The notes beneath the pieces are model-generated. The model worked only from the letters and a program-made list of their open reading frames with translations. It made no database searches and was not told the origin of the DNA. Positions 1 to 6,768 of a DNA stretch of 19,039 nucleotides are shown here, piece after piece. The DNA is from Nitrososphaera sp. UBA210 (GTDB lineage: Archaea; Thermoproteota; Nitrososphaeria; Nitrososphaerales; Nitrososphaeraceae), in the NCBI GenBank assembly GCA_002494895.1, contig DADA01000059.1:1-19039 (forward strand), in the 5' to 3' direction. Position numbers and translations under genes: made by a program. How positions within the stretch are numbered: the stretch's first letter is position 1; each line of letters begins with the position of its first letter.

Positions 1-2
1 AA

Positions 3-668
3 CAGATGGGCGAAGCATTCAGGTCAAGACGCGACAACATCCCATCTCCGGGGGAAGAAGGCGAGCCGCTAAAGGCCGCCATCTCGTCTTCGGCGGCGAT
101 ACCGGGCACCTGCATCGAGCTGGTGGCCAACAGTTCCGGCGTTGCAGGCGTGCACACTGGCACAGCAGCTGAAGCGTTCGGAAAGGCAATCTCGCAGCTA
201 AAGTCGATATCAGTTGTTGACACGGACCCGGCAAAGTGCGCGATTCTGAGCGCTAGCGGCGAGGCCGGCAACCACTCCACCCTGGCAAGCTCGCTGAATT
301 CTCTTTGGAACGCTGTTCACATTGTAAAGGACGGGGGCACCGCGATTCTGGTTGCTGAAAACCGGGACGGAGTCGGCGGAGGGGCCCCGCAGATGTTCAT
401 CGAAGGCAGGCTCAAGCAGGAAGAACTCGCCCAAACAGCATACGTCGACGGTCTGGAGCACTTGCTCTACATCCAGGAGCTAAAGCAGAGGTGCGAACTT
501 GGTCTCGTGTCCACGCTGCCGCACTATTATTCAAAGACAAAGCTCGGCTTTTCAACGTACGCGGGCATGAAAGACATTATGGAAAAACTGCCTGAAAAGA
601 TCGGCAAGAGCTACAGGGCTATAGTGCTTTCGGACGCCGACATTACAATCCTGCGCCCCAGGGTGTAA
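3..668 (+). CDS. LarA-like (nickel-dependent lactate racemase family) protein, C-terminal part
   Basis: Partial gene: the frame is open to the left edge, so the true start lies outside the window and the ATG at position 6 is probably internal. The visible 220 residues look like the C-terminal half of the LarA/DUF2088 family. A Rossmann-like block reads VVDTDPAKCAILSASGEAG, followed by a helix and a strand-turn segment (VKDGGTAILVAENRDGVGGG) of the kind that closes LarA proteins, where it runs 'V..GG.I.LV.E...G.G'. The end (residues about 200-220) resembles the family's final strand region. The nickel-pincer binding residues belong to the N-terminal domain and cannot be checked. Known family members racemise lactate or related 2-hydroxy acids; the substrate here is unknown. 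The last 26 bases overlap the convergent M50 protease gene. Family call is by eye and moderate; a generic 'conserved thaumarchaeal protein' is the alternative. Confidence 0.5.
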   Translation, partial: QMGEAFRSRRDNIPSPGEEGEPLKAAISSSAAIPGTCIELVANSSGVAGVHTGTAAEAFGKAISQLKSISVVDTDPAKCAILSASGEAGNHSTLASSLNSLWNAVHIVKDGGTAILVAENRDGVGGGAPQMFIEGRLKQEELAQTAYVDGLEHLLYIQELKQRCELGLVSTLPHYYSKTKLGFSTYAGMKDIMEKLPEKIGKSYRAIVLSDADITILRPRV

Positions 669-1812
669 ACGAATTCGGGATCGGCGCGCAGATAACAGCG
701 ATTCCAAGTGCAACGAAAAAGAGCGCCTTGCGCCTGCGCGAAAGAGGCGTGACATCGTCAAGCGGGCTGCTTTCTGGTGCCTTCATGCTGAAAAACAGCA
801 CCAGAAGCGCCATCGGGAAAAATCCGAGGATGAAAAGTATGGCGATGCTGACGTAGGTCAGGATCTTGTGCATACGAACTCCGAGAGCGGACCGCGCAAT
901 GTGGCCGCCGTCGAGCTGCCACGCCGGCATCAGGTTAAGAAAAGTGATCAAAAATCCCAGCCAGGCAGCAAATAGCACCGGCGAAGCAACTAGCACAGTG
1001 CCCTCCACCACCATGCCCGTCAGGTGCAGCGTTGCTACCATCAGAACACTCTCGCCAAATGGAAGTGGGGCCAGCAAGTTTTCGTCGAAAAGCCTCTCTG
1101 CTTCTTCGATGCTGATCAGGGTAGATATCGAAGAGCCGTACATGGAAACAATCACCGTTACAATAAGGCCCGCTATCGGGCCTGCGATCCCAACGTCAAA
1201 CACCACATTCCTGCTGGGCATGCTGGCCCTCAGGACTATAAGTGCGCCAAAGGTCGGGAGAACCGAGGGTATGCCGGGGATAAAGTATGGCCAGGACGCC
1301 TTGACGCCGTATTTCCTGTTGGCAAGTATATGCCCGAGCTCGTGTATGCCCAGTATTCCGAGCAGAGAAATCGTGTAGATTGCCGCCAGCAGGATCGGAT
1401 CCTGAAACTGCACTTCACCAAACGAAACGTTTGACCTGAACATGCCGTCCACGAACACCACAGTAATGGTCAGCAAAAAGAGAGCGAGCGGTATGTACCT
1501 CTTGTAGCTTGGTCTTGGCTTGTGACTGGGCATCTTGTATATGCCAAGCACTACGCCGTCTCCCATTGACTGCCTGACAGACCTCAGGGTCGGCATTAAC
1601 CAGCGGAAATATTCTGATCGCTTTGCAGTAGCCAGCATGCCGATCTTGCCCAGCTCCTTGAGGAGAAGCGGGAACTTGTCCTTGATTTCTGATTCAGCTA
1701 TCAGGATCTGCACGTAGTCTTCCTTTGGATGAAGCTGGAAGTGTTTTACCGTAAAGAGCGACGATACCATTGGAATTGCGCGGGAAAAGTCGCCGCTCAG
1801 AATACTGGCCAC
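643..1812 (-). CDS. Site-2 protease family (M50) integral membrane metalloprotease
   Basis: A 389-residue intramembrane zinc protease. The zinc-binding HELGH motif is at residues 157-161 inside a hydrophobic helix. The second M50 motif, NLMPAWQLDGGH, is at 293-304 and supplies the third zinc ligand (Asp301). Hydrophobic segments lie at about 106-122, 140-160, 203-225, 272-296 and 318-340, with another near 363-380. The first 100 residues are soluble and rich in charged residues, as in the archaeal/plant EGY-like branch of the family. Such enzymes cut membrane-embedded substrates, often anti-regulators; the substrate is not indicated here. The start is GTG at 1812, about 29 bases from the centre of a TATA-like CTTTAAATTT (1837-1846), consistent with a leaderless transcript. 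Its 3' end overlaps the convergent LarA-like gene by 26 bases. The family is confident, the physiological role is not. Confidence 0.9.
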   Translation of the reverse strand: MASILSGDFSRAIPMVSSLFTVKHFQLHPKEDYVQILIAESEIKDKFPLLLKELGKIGMLATAKRSEYFRWLMPTLRSVRQSMGDGVVLGIYKMPSHKPRPSYKRYIPLALFLLTITVVFVDGMFRSNVSFGEVQFQDPILLAAIYTISLLGILGIHELGHILANRKYGVKASWPYFIPGIPSVLPTFGALIVLRASMPSRNVVFDVGIAGPIAGLIVTVIVSMYGSSISTLISIEEAERLFDENLLAPLPFGESVLMVATLHLTGMVVEGTVLVASPVLFAAWLGFLITFLNLMPAWQLDGGHIARSALGVRMHKILTYVSIAILFILGFFPMALLVLFFSMKAPESSPLDDVTPLSRRRKALFFVALGIAVICAPIPNSFTPWGAGL

Positions 1813-1836
1813 TGCACTTTCGAATTGGCGCCTATC

Positions 1837-1846
1837 AAATTTAAAG
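1837..1846 (-). promoter_or_regulatory. TATA box of the M50 protease gene
   Basis: CTTTAAATTT on the minus strand, centred about 29 bases before the GTG start at 1812. The spacing implies transcription starts at or within a few bases of the start codon. It is divergent from the GNAT promoter 65-70 bases away. Confidence 0.5.
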
Positions 1847-1906
1847 CATATCCCTGATAGGGTCGCGGCATGGTTTGTCGGCGGATATGAGTGCGCCTGA
1901 CCTAAG

Positions 1907-1917
1907 GTTAAATAATA
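1907..1917 (+). promoter_or_regulatory. TATA box of the GNAT acetyltransferase gene
   Basis: GTTAAATAATA, centred about 29 bases before an in-frame TTG at 1941. Because this element lies inside the longest possible reading frame (ATG 1875), it argues that translation starts downstream of it. Confidence 0.5.
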
Positions 1918-1940
1918 TGTTTTTATCTCTACATTATTGT

Positions 1941-2438
1941 TTGCAAACCGCTCTGCGAAAGGTGGGCGACTACGTCATCCGCCGCTGCGAGGAACAGGAC
2001 CTCCCCATGGTAATAGACATAAACATGGCAGCCCTGCCAGAGCACTACTCGGACTACTTTTTCGAGTCGATCCTCAGGGAACTCCCGGAGGCGTTTATCG
2101 TAGCAGAGTTTGACAGCAAGATCATTGGCTATATCATGTGCAAGATAGAGTTTGGCTTCTCTAACTTTCGCAAGCTGGGCTTTGTCAAGAAAGGCCACGT
2201 GGTTTCTGTCGCAGTCCTTGAGGAGCACAGGAACAAGGGCCTTGGCAAGGCGCTGATGCTTGAAGGCATCAACGGCTCGATGCACAAAAAGAGCGACGAG
2301 ATCTACCTTGAAGTGAGGGTGAGCAACACCGGGGCTGTCAAGATGTATGAACGGCTTGGTTTTGACACCAAGTCACGACTAAGATCGTATTACAGGGACG
2401 GCGAGGACGCCTACCTGATGGCGCTCGAATTGAACTAA
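1941..2438 (+). CDS. GNAT N-acetyltransferase (RimI/Ard1-like)
   Basis: About 165 residues of a single GNAT domain. The acetyl-CoA pyrophosphate-binding motif (Q/R-x-x-G-x-G/A) is seen as EEHRNKGLGKALM, preceded by the motif-A strand VVSVAVLEEHR. The motif-B region is LEVRVSNTGAVKMYERLGF, typical of RimI/Ard1 N-terminal acetyltransferases (N-x-x-A-x-x-x-Y-x-x-x-G-F), and the segment LPEHYSDYFF is like the N-alpha-acetyltransferase substrate loop. The likely reaction is acetyl transfer from acetyl-CoA to protein N-termini in the cytoplasm. Start choice: the longest frame begins at ATG 1875, but a TATA box at 1907-1917 falls inside it, so a leaderless TTG at 1941 or GTG at 1962 fits better. It is a single gene, divergent from the M50 protease and followed by a small membrane protein with its own promoter. 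Confidence 0.85.
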   Translation: MQTALRKVGDYVIRRCEEQDLPMVIDINMAALPEHYSDYFFESILRELPEAFIVAEFDSKIIGYIMCKIEFGFSNFRKLGFVKKGHVVSVAVLEEHRNKGLGKALMLEGINGSMHKKSDEIYLEVRVSNTGAVKMYERLGFDTKSRLRSYYRDGEDAYLMALELN

Positions 2439-2440
2439 AA

Positions 2441-2451
2441 AGATTATTAAG
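2441..2451 (+). promoter_or_regulatory. TATA box of the small membrane protein gene
   Basis: AGATTATTAAG, directly after the GNAT stop codon and centred about 29 bases before the ATG at 2475, again the leaderless spacing. Confidence 0.45.
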
Positions 2452-2474
2452 TTGCGGCAAACGCCATTTTCGTA

Positions 2475-2702
2475 ATGAATGCCAAGCGAAGGGGCAACAG
2501 GGGTATAGGCGCTGCCCTTCTCACTATCTCGATAGTTGCATTCATTGCCTACGCGTACTTTATTCTTGGCTCTGAATACAGCATGATAATTATCCAATTG
2601 ACTGTTCTTGGGGCAGTCGCCGTTCTGCTGACGGTTCTTGGTTGGATAGGCTATACGATGCTGACAGCTCCGAAGAGCGAAGAAAGCAAGCCTAGCGGCT
2701 GA
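2475..2702 (+). CDS. Small two-helix membrane protein, function unknown
   Basis: A 75-residue protein with a basic N-terminus (MNAKRRGNRG) followed by two hydrophobic helices, about residues 11-31 and 36-59, and a short polar tail (KSEESKPSG). Charge distribution suggests both termini are cytoplasmic, with a very short turn (GSEYS) outside. No catalytic or binding motif is visible. Its own TATA box precedes it, and its stop region overlaps the 3' end of the convergent Trm5-like gene by 11 bases. I do not recognise the family beyond its similarity in style to the many small membrane proteins of ammonia-oxidising archaea. Confidence 0.65.
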   Translation: MNAKRRGNRGIGAALLTISIVAFIAYAYFILGSEYSMIIIQLTVLGAVAVLLTVLGWIGYTMLTAPKSEESKPSG

Positions 2703-3534
2703 CTAGTACGTCAGCAACTATCTGGTATATTCTCGGGCCCACCTCCCTCACCACCCTGACTCCCATCACATTGTGGTTGTATTTCTCAAAGGCTTCCTGT
2801 GCATCTTTCAGGCCAAGCTCTTGGCACGCCTTCTTGCCATCAGCCTTGATATGTGCAAAGTAATGAATGGTTCCTTTTGCTCTGATTGCAAGGACCGCGG
2901 AATCAACAAATTCCTTTGCCTTTTCTGGAAGGGGCATCAACACTCTATTCGCTGTCGCGGCAAGCTGGTCCTTTATCACTTCTGCTGCATCGCCATGTAT
3001 TGTAACTATCCTGTCCTGCACCTTGTTCAGTCTCGCGTTCTCCCCGTCAAGCTCGCTTGCAGCAAGGTTGGAGTCAATGCTGTATACCCTGCATGTCCTG
3101 TTGGTCTTGGCGATGACGACTGAAAAGGTGCCGACGCCGGCAAACATGTTGACAACTATTTCGTTGTCCTCCACCATCCGGGCTATTCGCAGCCTCTCCG
3201 TCGAAAGCCGCGGTGAAAAATAAGTCCTGGCGATATCGACTTTGAATCTGCACGCATGTTCCCTGCATTCCGCAATAGTGCGGTTCTCACCTGCAAGAAA
3301 TTCCAGATCCCGGACTCTAAACTCTCCCCTGACTGGAGAGGCCTGTGCAAAAACCGACTTAGCTGTCTTTATGTTGTCAAGTATTGCCCTGGCGATGATC
3401 GCCTTCTTGGCCGCCAATTCGTCTGGGATCTTGATAATTACAATGTCACCTATCTGGTCAAAGGCTGAATATACCTGGGCAGTTTCCTCCGGCGAAAGTA
3501 TGGTGCTTAGGACCTGCTTTAGCATGTGTGCCAT
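2692..3534 (-). CDS. Trm5/Tyw2-family SAM-dependent tRNA methyltransferase (Met-10+ like)
   Basis: A 280-residue class I SAM methyltransferase of the Trm5/Taw2 branch, which modifies guanosine 37 next to the tRNA anticodon. Family marks seen: the segment YFSPRLSTERLRIA at about 105-118, the SAM-binding motif I VVNMFAGVGTFSVVIAK at 127-143, and the acidic motif II YSIDSN at 151-156. The D2-type region (residues about 20-100) is present, but the separate N-terminal D1 domain of full-length archaeal Trm5 (about 330 residues) is missing. The catalytic loop, usually NLP/NPP in Trm5, reads LMPLP (199-203), so the expected Asn is replaced. The ATG directly abuts the stop codon of the upstream ABCE1 gene (TAA then ATG), so the two are almost certainly one transcript. 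m1G37 methylation is the best guess; a Taw2/Taw22-like wyosine step is the alternative. Confidence 0.8.
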   Translation of the reverse strand: MAHMLKQVLSTILSPEETAQVYSAFDQIGDIVIIKIPDELAAKKAIIARAILDNIKTAKSVFAQASPVRGEFRVRDLEFLAGENRTIAECREHACRFKVDIARTYFSPRLSTERLRIARMVEDNEIVVNMFAGVGTFSVVIAKTNRTCRVYSIDSNLAASELDGENARLNKVQDRIVTIHGDAAEVIKDQLAATANRVLMPLPEKAKEFVDSAVLAIRAKGTIHYFAHIKADGKKACQELGLKDAQEAFEKYNHNVMGVRVVREVGPRIYQIVADVLVSR

Positions 3535-5349
3535 TTACGATCTTTTTGCATAGTAGTAATTGCCCGAGTCCTTCTGCTCCCTGTCAAGCCTGCCCCCTTC
3601 CTTGTTAACGCGGGGCCTGCCGGAAGTTTCGTCGCGCCGGTAGGTGATCGAAAGCGCCTTGAGGAACCGATTCATGCCGTCCTCCTTGCGCATCGGCGCC
3701 GTTGCCGAGCCCTCAAGTGCGGGCCGTCCCTCAAATATCACGAGGGTATCGGCCACAAGGTCTATCAGCTGCATGTCGTGGTCTATGACAATGGCCGACT
3801 TGCCCTGCGCCCTGACAAAGCGCTGCAGGAATTTTGCCACGGCGATCCTATCTTCGGCGTCAAGAAATGCAGACGGCTCGTCAAGCGCGTAGATATCTGC
3901 GTCCCGCAGAAGTGAAGCGGTGACTGCGACTTTTTGAAGCTCGCCTCCGCTCAAGTTCTTTACGTTCTTTTCAAACAGCTTTTTGACTCCCATGGGGATG
4001 ATTATCTGCTCTTCTATCGGGGATCCTTCTATCGGGCTCTGGTAGGCGGCATACATCAGTGACCGAACATCGCCGTCATAGTCCTGACTAAGGTACTGCG
4101 GCTTGTAGGATATTTTTGCGCCGACGTCAATTGTCCCGGAATCCGGCTTGTCCACCCCGGCGAGCATCCGCATGAATGTGGTCTTGCCCAGCGCGTTGGC
4201 CCCCACTATGCCGACTATCTCCCCCTTTCTGACCCTGCCCGCAGCTACCTTTAGGCTAAAAGAAGGAAACGACTTTGTCAGGTCAGAATAGCTCGCCGCC
4301 GGGACATCGGAGATGATGTCATCTATTGACGATGCCACGTCGAACTTGAACGCCTTGTCGCGGAACCGGACGTTTTCGGCCGCAAGGAACCCTTCGAGAA
4401 AACTATTGATCCCGACCTTTGTGCTCTGGAGGGTCGAGACAATCCCGTACGCCCCGGGCTCGCCGTAGATGATGTGGACATAGTCAGAGAGGTAATCAAG
4501 TAGAGTCATGTCGTGTTCTACTACCATCACGCTCTTGCCCTGCTCGGCAAGCTCCCTCATCACCTTTCCCACAGCCAGCCTCTGGTAGACGTCGTTGTAG
4601 GAAGATGGCTCGTCAAAAAAGTAGTATTCCGCATCCTTTGCTGAGGCCACTGCTACTGCCAGCCTCTGCAGCTCACCGCCGCTCAGCTGGCCAATGTCGC
4701 GATCAAGTACGTTCTCCAGGCCAAGCTGCGGGATCAGCTTGTCTGCCACTTTGCGCTCATCGTATTTCCTCAGCAGTTCCCTGGACGTTCCCTTGAATGC
4801 CTTTGGTACCATGTAGACAAGCTGCGGCTTTATGCTTGCCCGCATGTTGCCATCAGCGATCTTTTCAAAATGTGATTTCAGCTCTGTCCCCTGGAAGTAT
4901 TTCAGAACATCCCCCCACGGAACTTCGTCCCTGTCGTACTTGCCCAAATTGGGCTTTAGGTTTCCGGACAGGATATTGACTATCGTGGATTTTCCCATTC
5001 CGTTCCGGCCGACCAGGCCCACCACTGTGCCCTTGCGGGGAGTTGGAAGGCGGTAGAACCGAAAAGAGTTGATTCCGTATTGGTGGAGCTTTTCCTCCGC
5101 AAGCTCTTTTGCAAGGTTGACTATTACTATGGCGTCAAAGGGGCACTTTTTTATGCAGATGCCGCATCCCGTGCAGAGGTCTTCAGATATCACGGCCTTG
5201 CCGTCCTCGGGGCGCTGGATAATGCACTCGCCGCCGGTCTTGTTAACTGGACAGTAGACGATGCACTCCAGCCCGCATTTTCTTGGCTGGCACAGCTCCT
5301 CGTCAAGTACGGCGACCCGATGCGTATTTTCTGCTTCAGAATTGCCCAA
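3535..5349 (-). CDS. Ribosome recycling ATPase ABCE1/Rli1 (RNase L inhibitor homologue)
   Basis: A 604-residue soluble twin-ATPase that splits ribosomes into subunits after termination. Two 4Fe-4S clusters are encoded at the N-terminus (Cys20, 25, 29, 33 and Cys59, 62, 65, 69, with Cys42 between). NBD1 has Walker A at 114-121 (GRNGMGKS), the signature LSGGE at 222-226, Walker B FFDEP at 244-248 and the H-loop His279. NBD2 has Walker A at 383-391, LSGGE at 466-470, DEP at 490-492 and His524. The SSYNDVYQR helix after Walker B1 is the expected hinge-facing element. Nothing essential is missing and the length is normal; the last about 35 residues form a charged tail. The start is TTG at 5349, 30 bases from a TATA box, hence leaderless. 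It is the first gene of a two-gene unit with the Trm5-like methyltransferase. Confidence 0.97.
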   Translation of the reverse strand: MGNSEAENTHRVAVLDEELCQPRKCGLECIVYCPVNKTGGECIIQRPEDGKAVISEDLCTGCGICIKKCPFDAIVIVNLAKELAEEKLHQYGINSFRFYRLPTPRKGTVVGLVGRNGMGKSTIVNILSGNLKPNLGKYDRDEVPWGDVLKYFQGTELKSHFEKIADGNMRASIKPQLVYMVPKAFKGTSRELLRKYDERKVADKLIPQLGLENVLDRDIGQLSGGELQRLAVAVASAKDAEYYFFDEPSSYNDVYQRLAVGKVMRELAEQGKSVMVVEHDMTLLDYLSDYVHIIYGEPGAYGIVSTLQSTKVGINSFLEGFLAAENVRFRDKAFKFDVASSIDDIISDVPAASYSDLTKSFPSFSLKVAAGRVRKGEIVGIVGANALGKTTFMRMLAGVDKPDSGTIDVGAKISYKPQYLSQDYDGDVRSLMYAAYQSPIEGSPIEEQIIIPMGVKKLFEKNVKNLSGGELQKVAVTASLLRDADIYALDEPSAFLDAEDRIAVAKFLQRFVRAQGKSAIVIDHDMQLIDLVADTLVIFEGRPALEGSATAPMRKEDGMNRFLKALSITYRRDETSGRPRVNKEGGRLDREQKDSGNYYYAKRS

Positions 5350-5374
5350 TTACATGTAATTTTTGCAATAATGC

Positions 5375-5383
5375 GTTATATAG
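5375..5383 (-). promoter_or_regulatory. TATA box of the ABCE1-Trm5 operon
   Basis: CTATATAAC on the minus strand, centred about 30 bases before the TTG start at 5349. This is the best TATA match in the window and supports the unusual start codon. Confidence 0.6.
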
Positions 5384-5431
5384 ATACCGATTGAAGTCAT
5401 ACACCCTTACAATATCTGCATTCCGGGCGAA

Positions 5432-5626
5432 TCAGCTCATTCTAGAAGCCACGAATGCTGTTCCGAACGAGGCAACGCCACCGATGAGCATAACAAGCCC
5501 TACCATTGCCCAGTTGACGTTTGGCAAAATGATCGTCGGAAGCCCTACGACGCTGAGAACGTACAGCCCGGAAGCTGCCAGCAGTACTCCTGTCACTATG
5601 AGACCAAGTATCTTGAACATCTGCAC
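5432..5626 (-). CDS. Small two-helix membrane protein, function unknown
   Basis: A 64-residue protein with two hydrophobic helices (about 4-27 and 38-58) joined by the short segment PTIILPNVN. Gly and Ala are frequent in both helices, suggesting tight helix packing. The start is GTG at 5626 or the ATG two codons later at 5620. A TATA-like run lies 24-30 bases upstream. It is transcribed away from the membrane-anchored protein gene at 5862 and is separated from ABCE1 by about 50 bases containing the ABCE1 promoter. No motif points to a function. Confidence 0.55.
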   Translation of the reverse strand: MQMFKILGLIVTGVLLAASGLYVLSVVGLPTIILPNVNWAMVGLVMLIGGVASFGTAFVASRMS

Positions 5627-5644
5627 GGTAGTTGCTTGGAAAAT

Positions 5645-5655
5645 GAATAATACAT
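5645..5655 (-). promoter_or_regulatory. TATA-like element before the 64-residue membrane protein
   Basis: ATGTATTATTC on the minus strand, centred about 24 bases before GTG 5626 and 30 before ATG 5620, so the second start fits the leaderless spacing seen elsewhere slightly better. Confidence 0.35.
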
Positions 5656-5704
5656 GTTAAGCTAAGAACAGTTGATTTCGGGCAGCATATCTGTTTGTAC
5701 ATTC

Positions 5705-5794
5705 TCAGTGATCCTTTCGGAGCCTCAAGTGAACATAAGGCATCAGCATAGCCTCATAGAGAATAGTCATGTAGATGTCTGAAAACTCTTTCAC
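5705..5794 (-). CDS. Possible 29-codon leaderless small ORF
   Basis: A GTG-initiated frame of 29 codons ending in TGA. The central part reads MTILYEAMLMPYVHLRLRKDH, protein-like and amphipathic with a basic end. A TATA-like TGTAATATC lies about 27 bases before the GTG, the same geometry as the well-supported genes here. Against it: it is very short, matches no family I know, and a random AT-rich intergenic segment can yield such a frame. It could also be a remnant of a longer gene. Confidence 0.22.
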   Translation of the reverse strand: MKEFSDIYMTILYEAMLMPYVHLRLRKDH

Positions 5795-5829
5795 AGTAGT
5801 TGTTGATGATGACCAGATATTACATCAAT

Positions 5830-5839
5830 CTTATATGTT
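5830..5839 (+). promoter_or_regulatory. TATA box of the membrane-anchored protein gene
   Basis: CTTATATGTT, centred about 28 bases before the ATG at 5862, consistent with a leaderless transcript. Confidence 0.5.
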
Positions 5840-5861
5840 CACGCTGGTTTCCCACGCCTGA

Positions 5862-6446
5862 ATGGAAACGGCCATTAACACCAAACGTAAGAAAATGATT
5901 TTGCCACCTGTTCTGCTTGGGCTCATTACAATATTTGCAGTTGCTGTTGTTGCCTGGTCTAACACAGCAAAGTCTGAGGAATCATCGCTGACTATGGAGG
6001 AAAAAATCACGCGGGATGTCAAGCGGATTCTTGGCGATGACACTGAGGTGGTGTTGCATTACGGTTCAGATCAGGTCTACCGTATTGTTGCCATCGTTCC
6101 GGCAGGTTCGGAATGGGATGTTAATTCGTTTGTCAAGTCAGGCAGTATGGATTCGTGGCTGGTTTTCAGCAAGATCTTTGGTGAAGTTGAATATGGCAGC
6201 GTCTCAAGCATAAAAGTCGAACACTGGGCAAGCTTTACAGACATTTTCGGAGCGTCCACCGAAAGGGTTGCGTTCTCTTACGATATGAGCAGGACGACTG
6301 CGGAATTGATCCAGGATTGGGACGAAATTCGATACTTGGCCTTGGACAACCCGTTCAGTTGGTATCGAAACGTAATGAGCATCGGAAACGGAGATGACAT
6401 GTTCGTGAATCCAACCATAAGCAGAGATTTCTACGCAGGAAGCTAA
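5862..6446 (+). CDS. Membrane-anchored extracytoplasmic protein, unknown function
   Basis: A 194-residue protein with a positively charged N-terminus (NTKRKK), one hydrophobic segment at about 13-32 and then a soluble acidic domain, so it is probably anchored in the membrane with the bulk outside. No lipobox or clear signal peptidase site is visible, which favours an uncleaved anchor. The soluble part has alternating strands such as VVLHYGSDQVYRIVAIVPAG and a Ser/Trp-rich middle, with no Cys and no recognisable catalytic motif. It stands alone: own TATA box 28 bases upstream, and 188 bases without a gene before the 5S rRNA. Base composition is somewhat more AT-rich than the housekeeping genes. 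Family not recognised. Confidence 0.6.
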   Translation: METAINTKRKKMILPPVLLGLITIFAVAVVAWSNTAKSEESSLTMEEKITRDVKRILGDDTEVVLHYGSDQVYRIVAIVPAGSEWDVNSFVKSGSMDSWLVFSKIFGEVEYGSVSSIKVEHWASFTDIFGASTERVAFSYDMSRTTAELIQDWDEIRYLALDNPFSWYRNVMSIGNGDDMFVNPTISRDFYAGS

Positions 6447-6610
6447 CGAGCACATCTCTACAAAGTTCTAAATCCAAAATCATCAGCCCATTTATCGTGA
6501 TCATTCGTAGCATATGGCGACAGGCCGCAAAAGATCATGATACGGGGTTCAAGAAGGATTTAGATCAAGAAGTTTTTTGGGGTGCTCCCCTCCGGCATCC
6601 TTTTACGGCA

Positions 6611-6621
6611 AGGTTAAATTA
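6611..6621 (+). promoter_or_regulatory. Putative TATA element of the 5S rRNA gene
   Basis: AGGTTAAATTA about 20-25 bases before the inferred mature 5' end of 5S rRNA. A short GC hairpin-like GGGGTGCTCCCC (6579-6590) lies just upstream. Confidence 0.4.
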
Positions 6622-6634
6622 CCCCTCCGAGACA

Positions 6635-6759
6635 TGTCAGGACAAGCCGGTCATAGCGGCAGGGTGCGACCCGGTCCCATTCCGAACCCGGAAGTCAAAC
6701 CTGCCGTCGCTGCTGTGTTACTGATCTGCGTGAGCGGCCGGGAAGCAGCAGTGCTGGCA
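6635..6759 (+). rRNA. 5S ribosomal RNA
   Basis: A roughly 125-base 5S rRNA. The conserved loop region is recognisable: CCGGTCATAGCGGCAGGG near the 5' side, the universally conserved CCCATTCCGAACCCGGAAG at 6676-6694, then GTCAAACCTGCCGTCGCTG and GAGCGGCCGGGAAGCAGCAG toward the 3' end. Helix I forms between GTCAGGAC (6636-6643) and GTGCTGGC (6751-6758) with one mismatch, and T6635-A6759 can extend it, which fixes the ends to within a base or two. The gene is solitary with no 16S or 23S beside it, as expected for archaea that unlink 5S from the rRNA operon. A T-rich run (CCTTTTATCC) follows directly and may terminate transcription. Confidence 0.93.
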
Positions 6760-6768
6760 CCTTTTATC
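6760..6768 (+). terminator. T-rich terminator of 5S rRNA
   Basis: CCTTTTATC immediately after helix I closes, consistent with archaeal T-tract termination. It overlaps the last codons and stop of the convergent gene ending at 6764. Confidence 0.35.

Noticed and set aside
866..1434. Plus-strand open frames opposite the M50 protease
   Set aside because: They are antisense shadows of a gene with intact HELGH and DGGH motifs; their compositions are Ser/Thr/Arg-rich with no family pattern.
1875..1940. Longer GNAT reading frame from ATG 1875
   Set aside because: The TATA box at 1907-1917 lies inside it, and the first 22 residues do not look like part of the GNAT domain.
6579..6590. GGGGTGCTCCCC before the 5S rRNA as an operator
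   Set aside because: Only a four-base-pair stem; easily due to chance and without a partner element.
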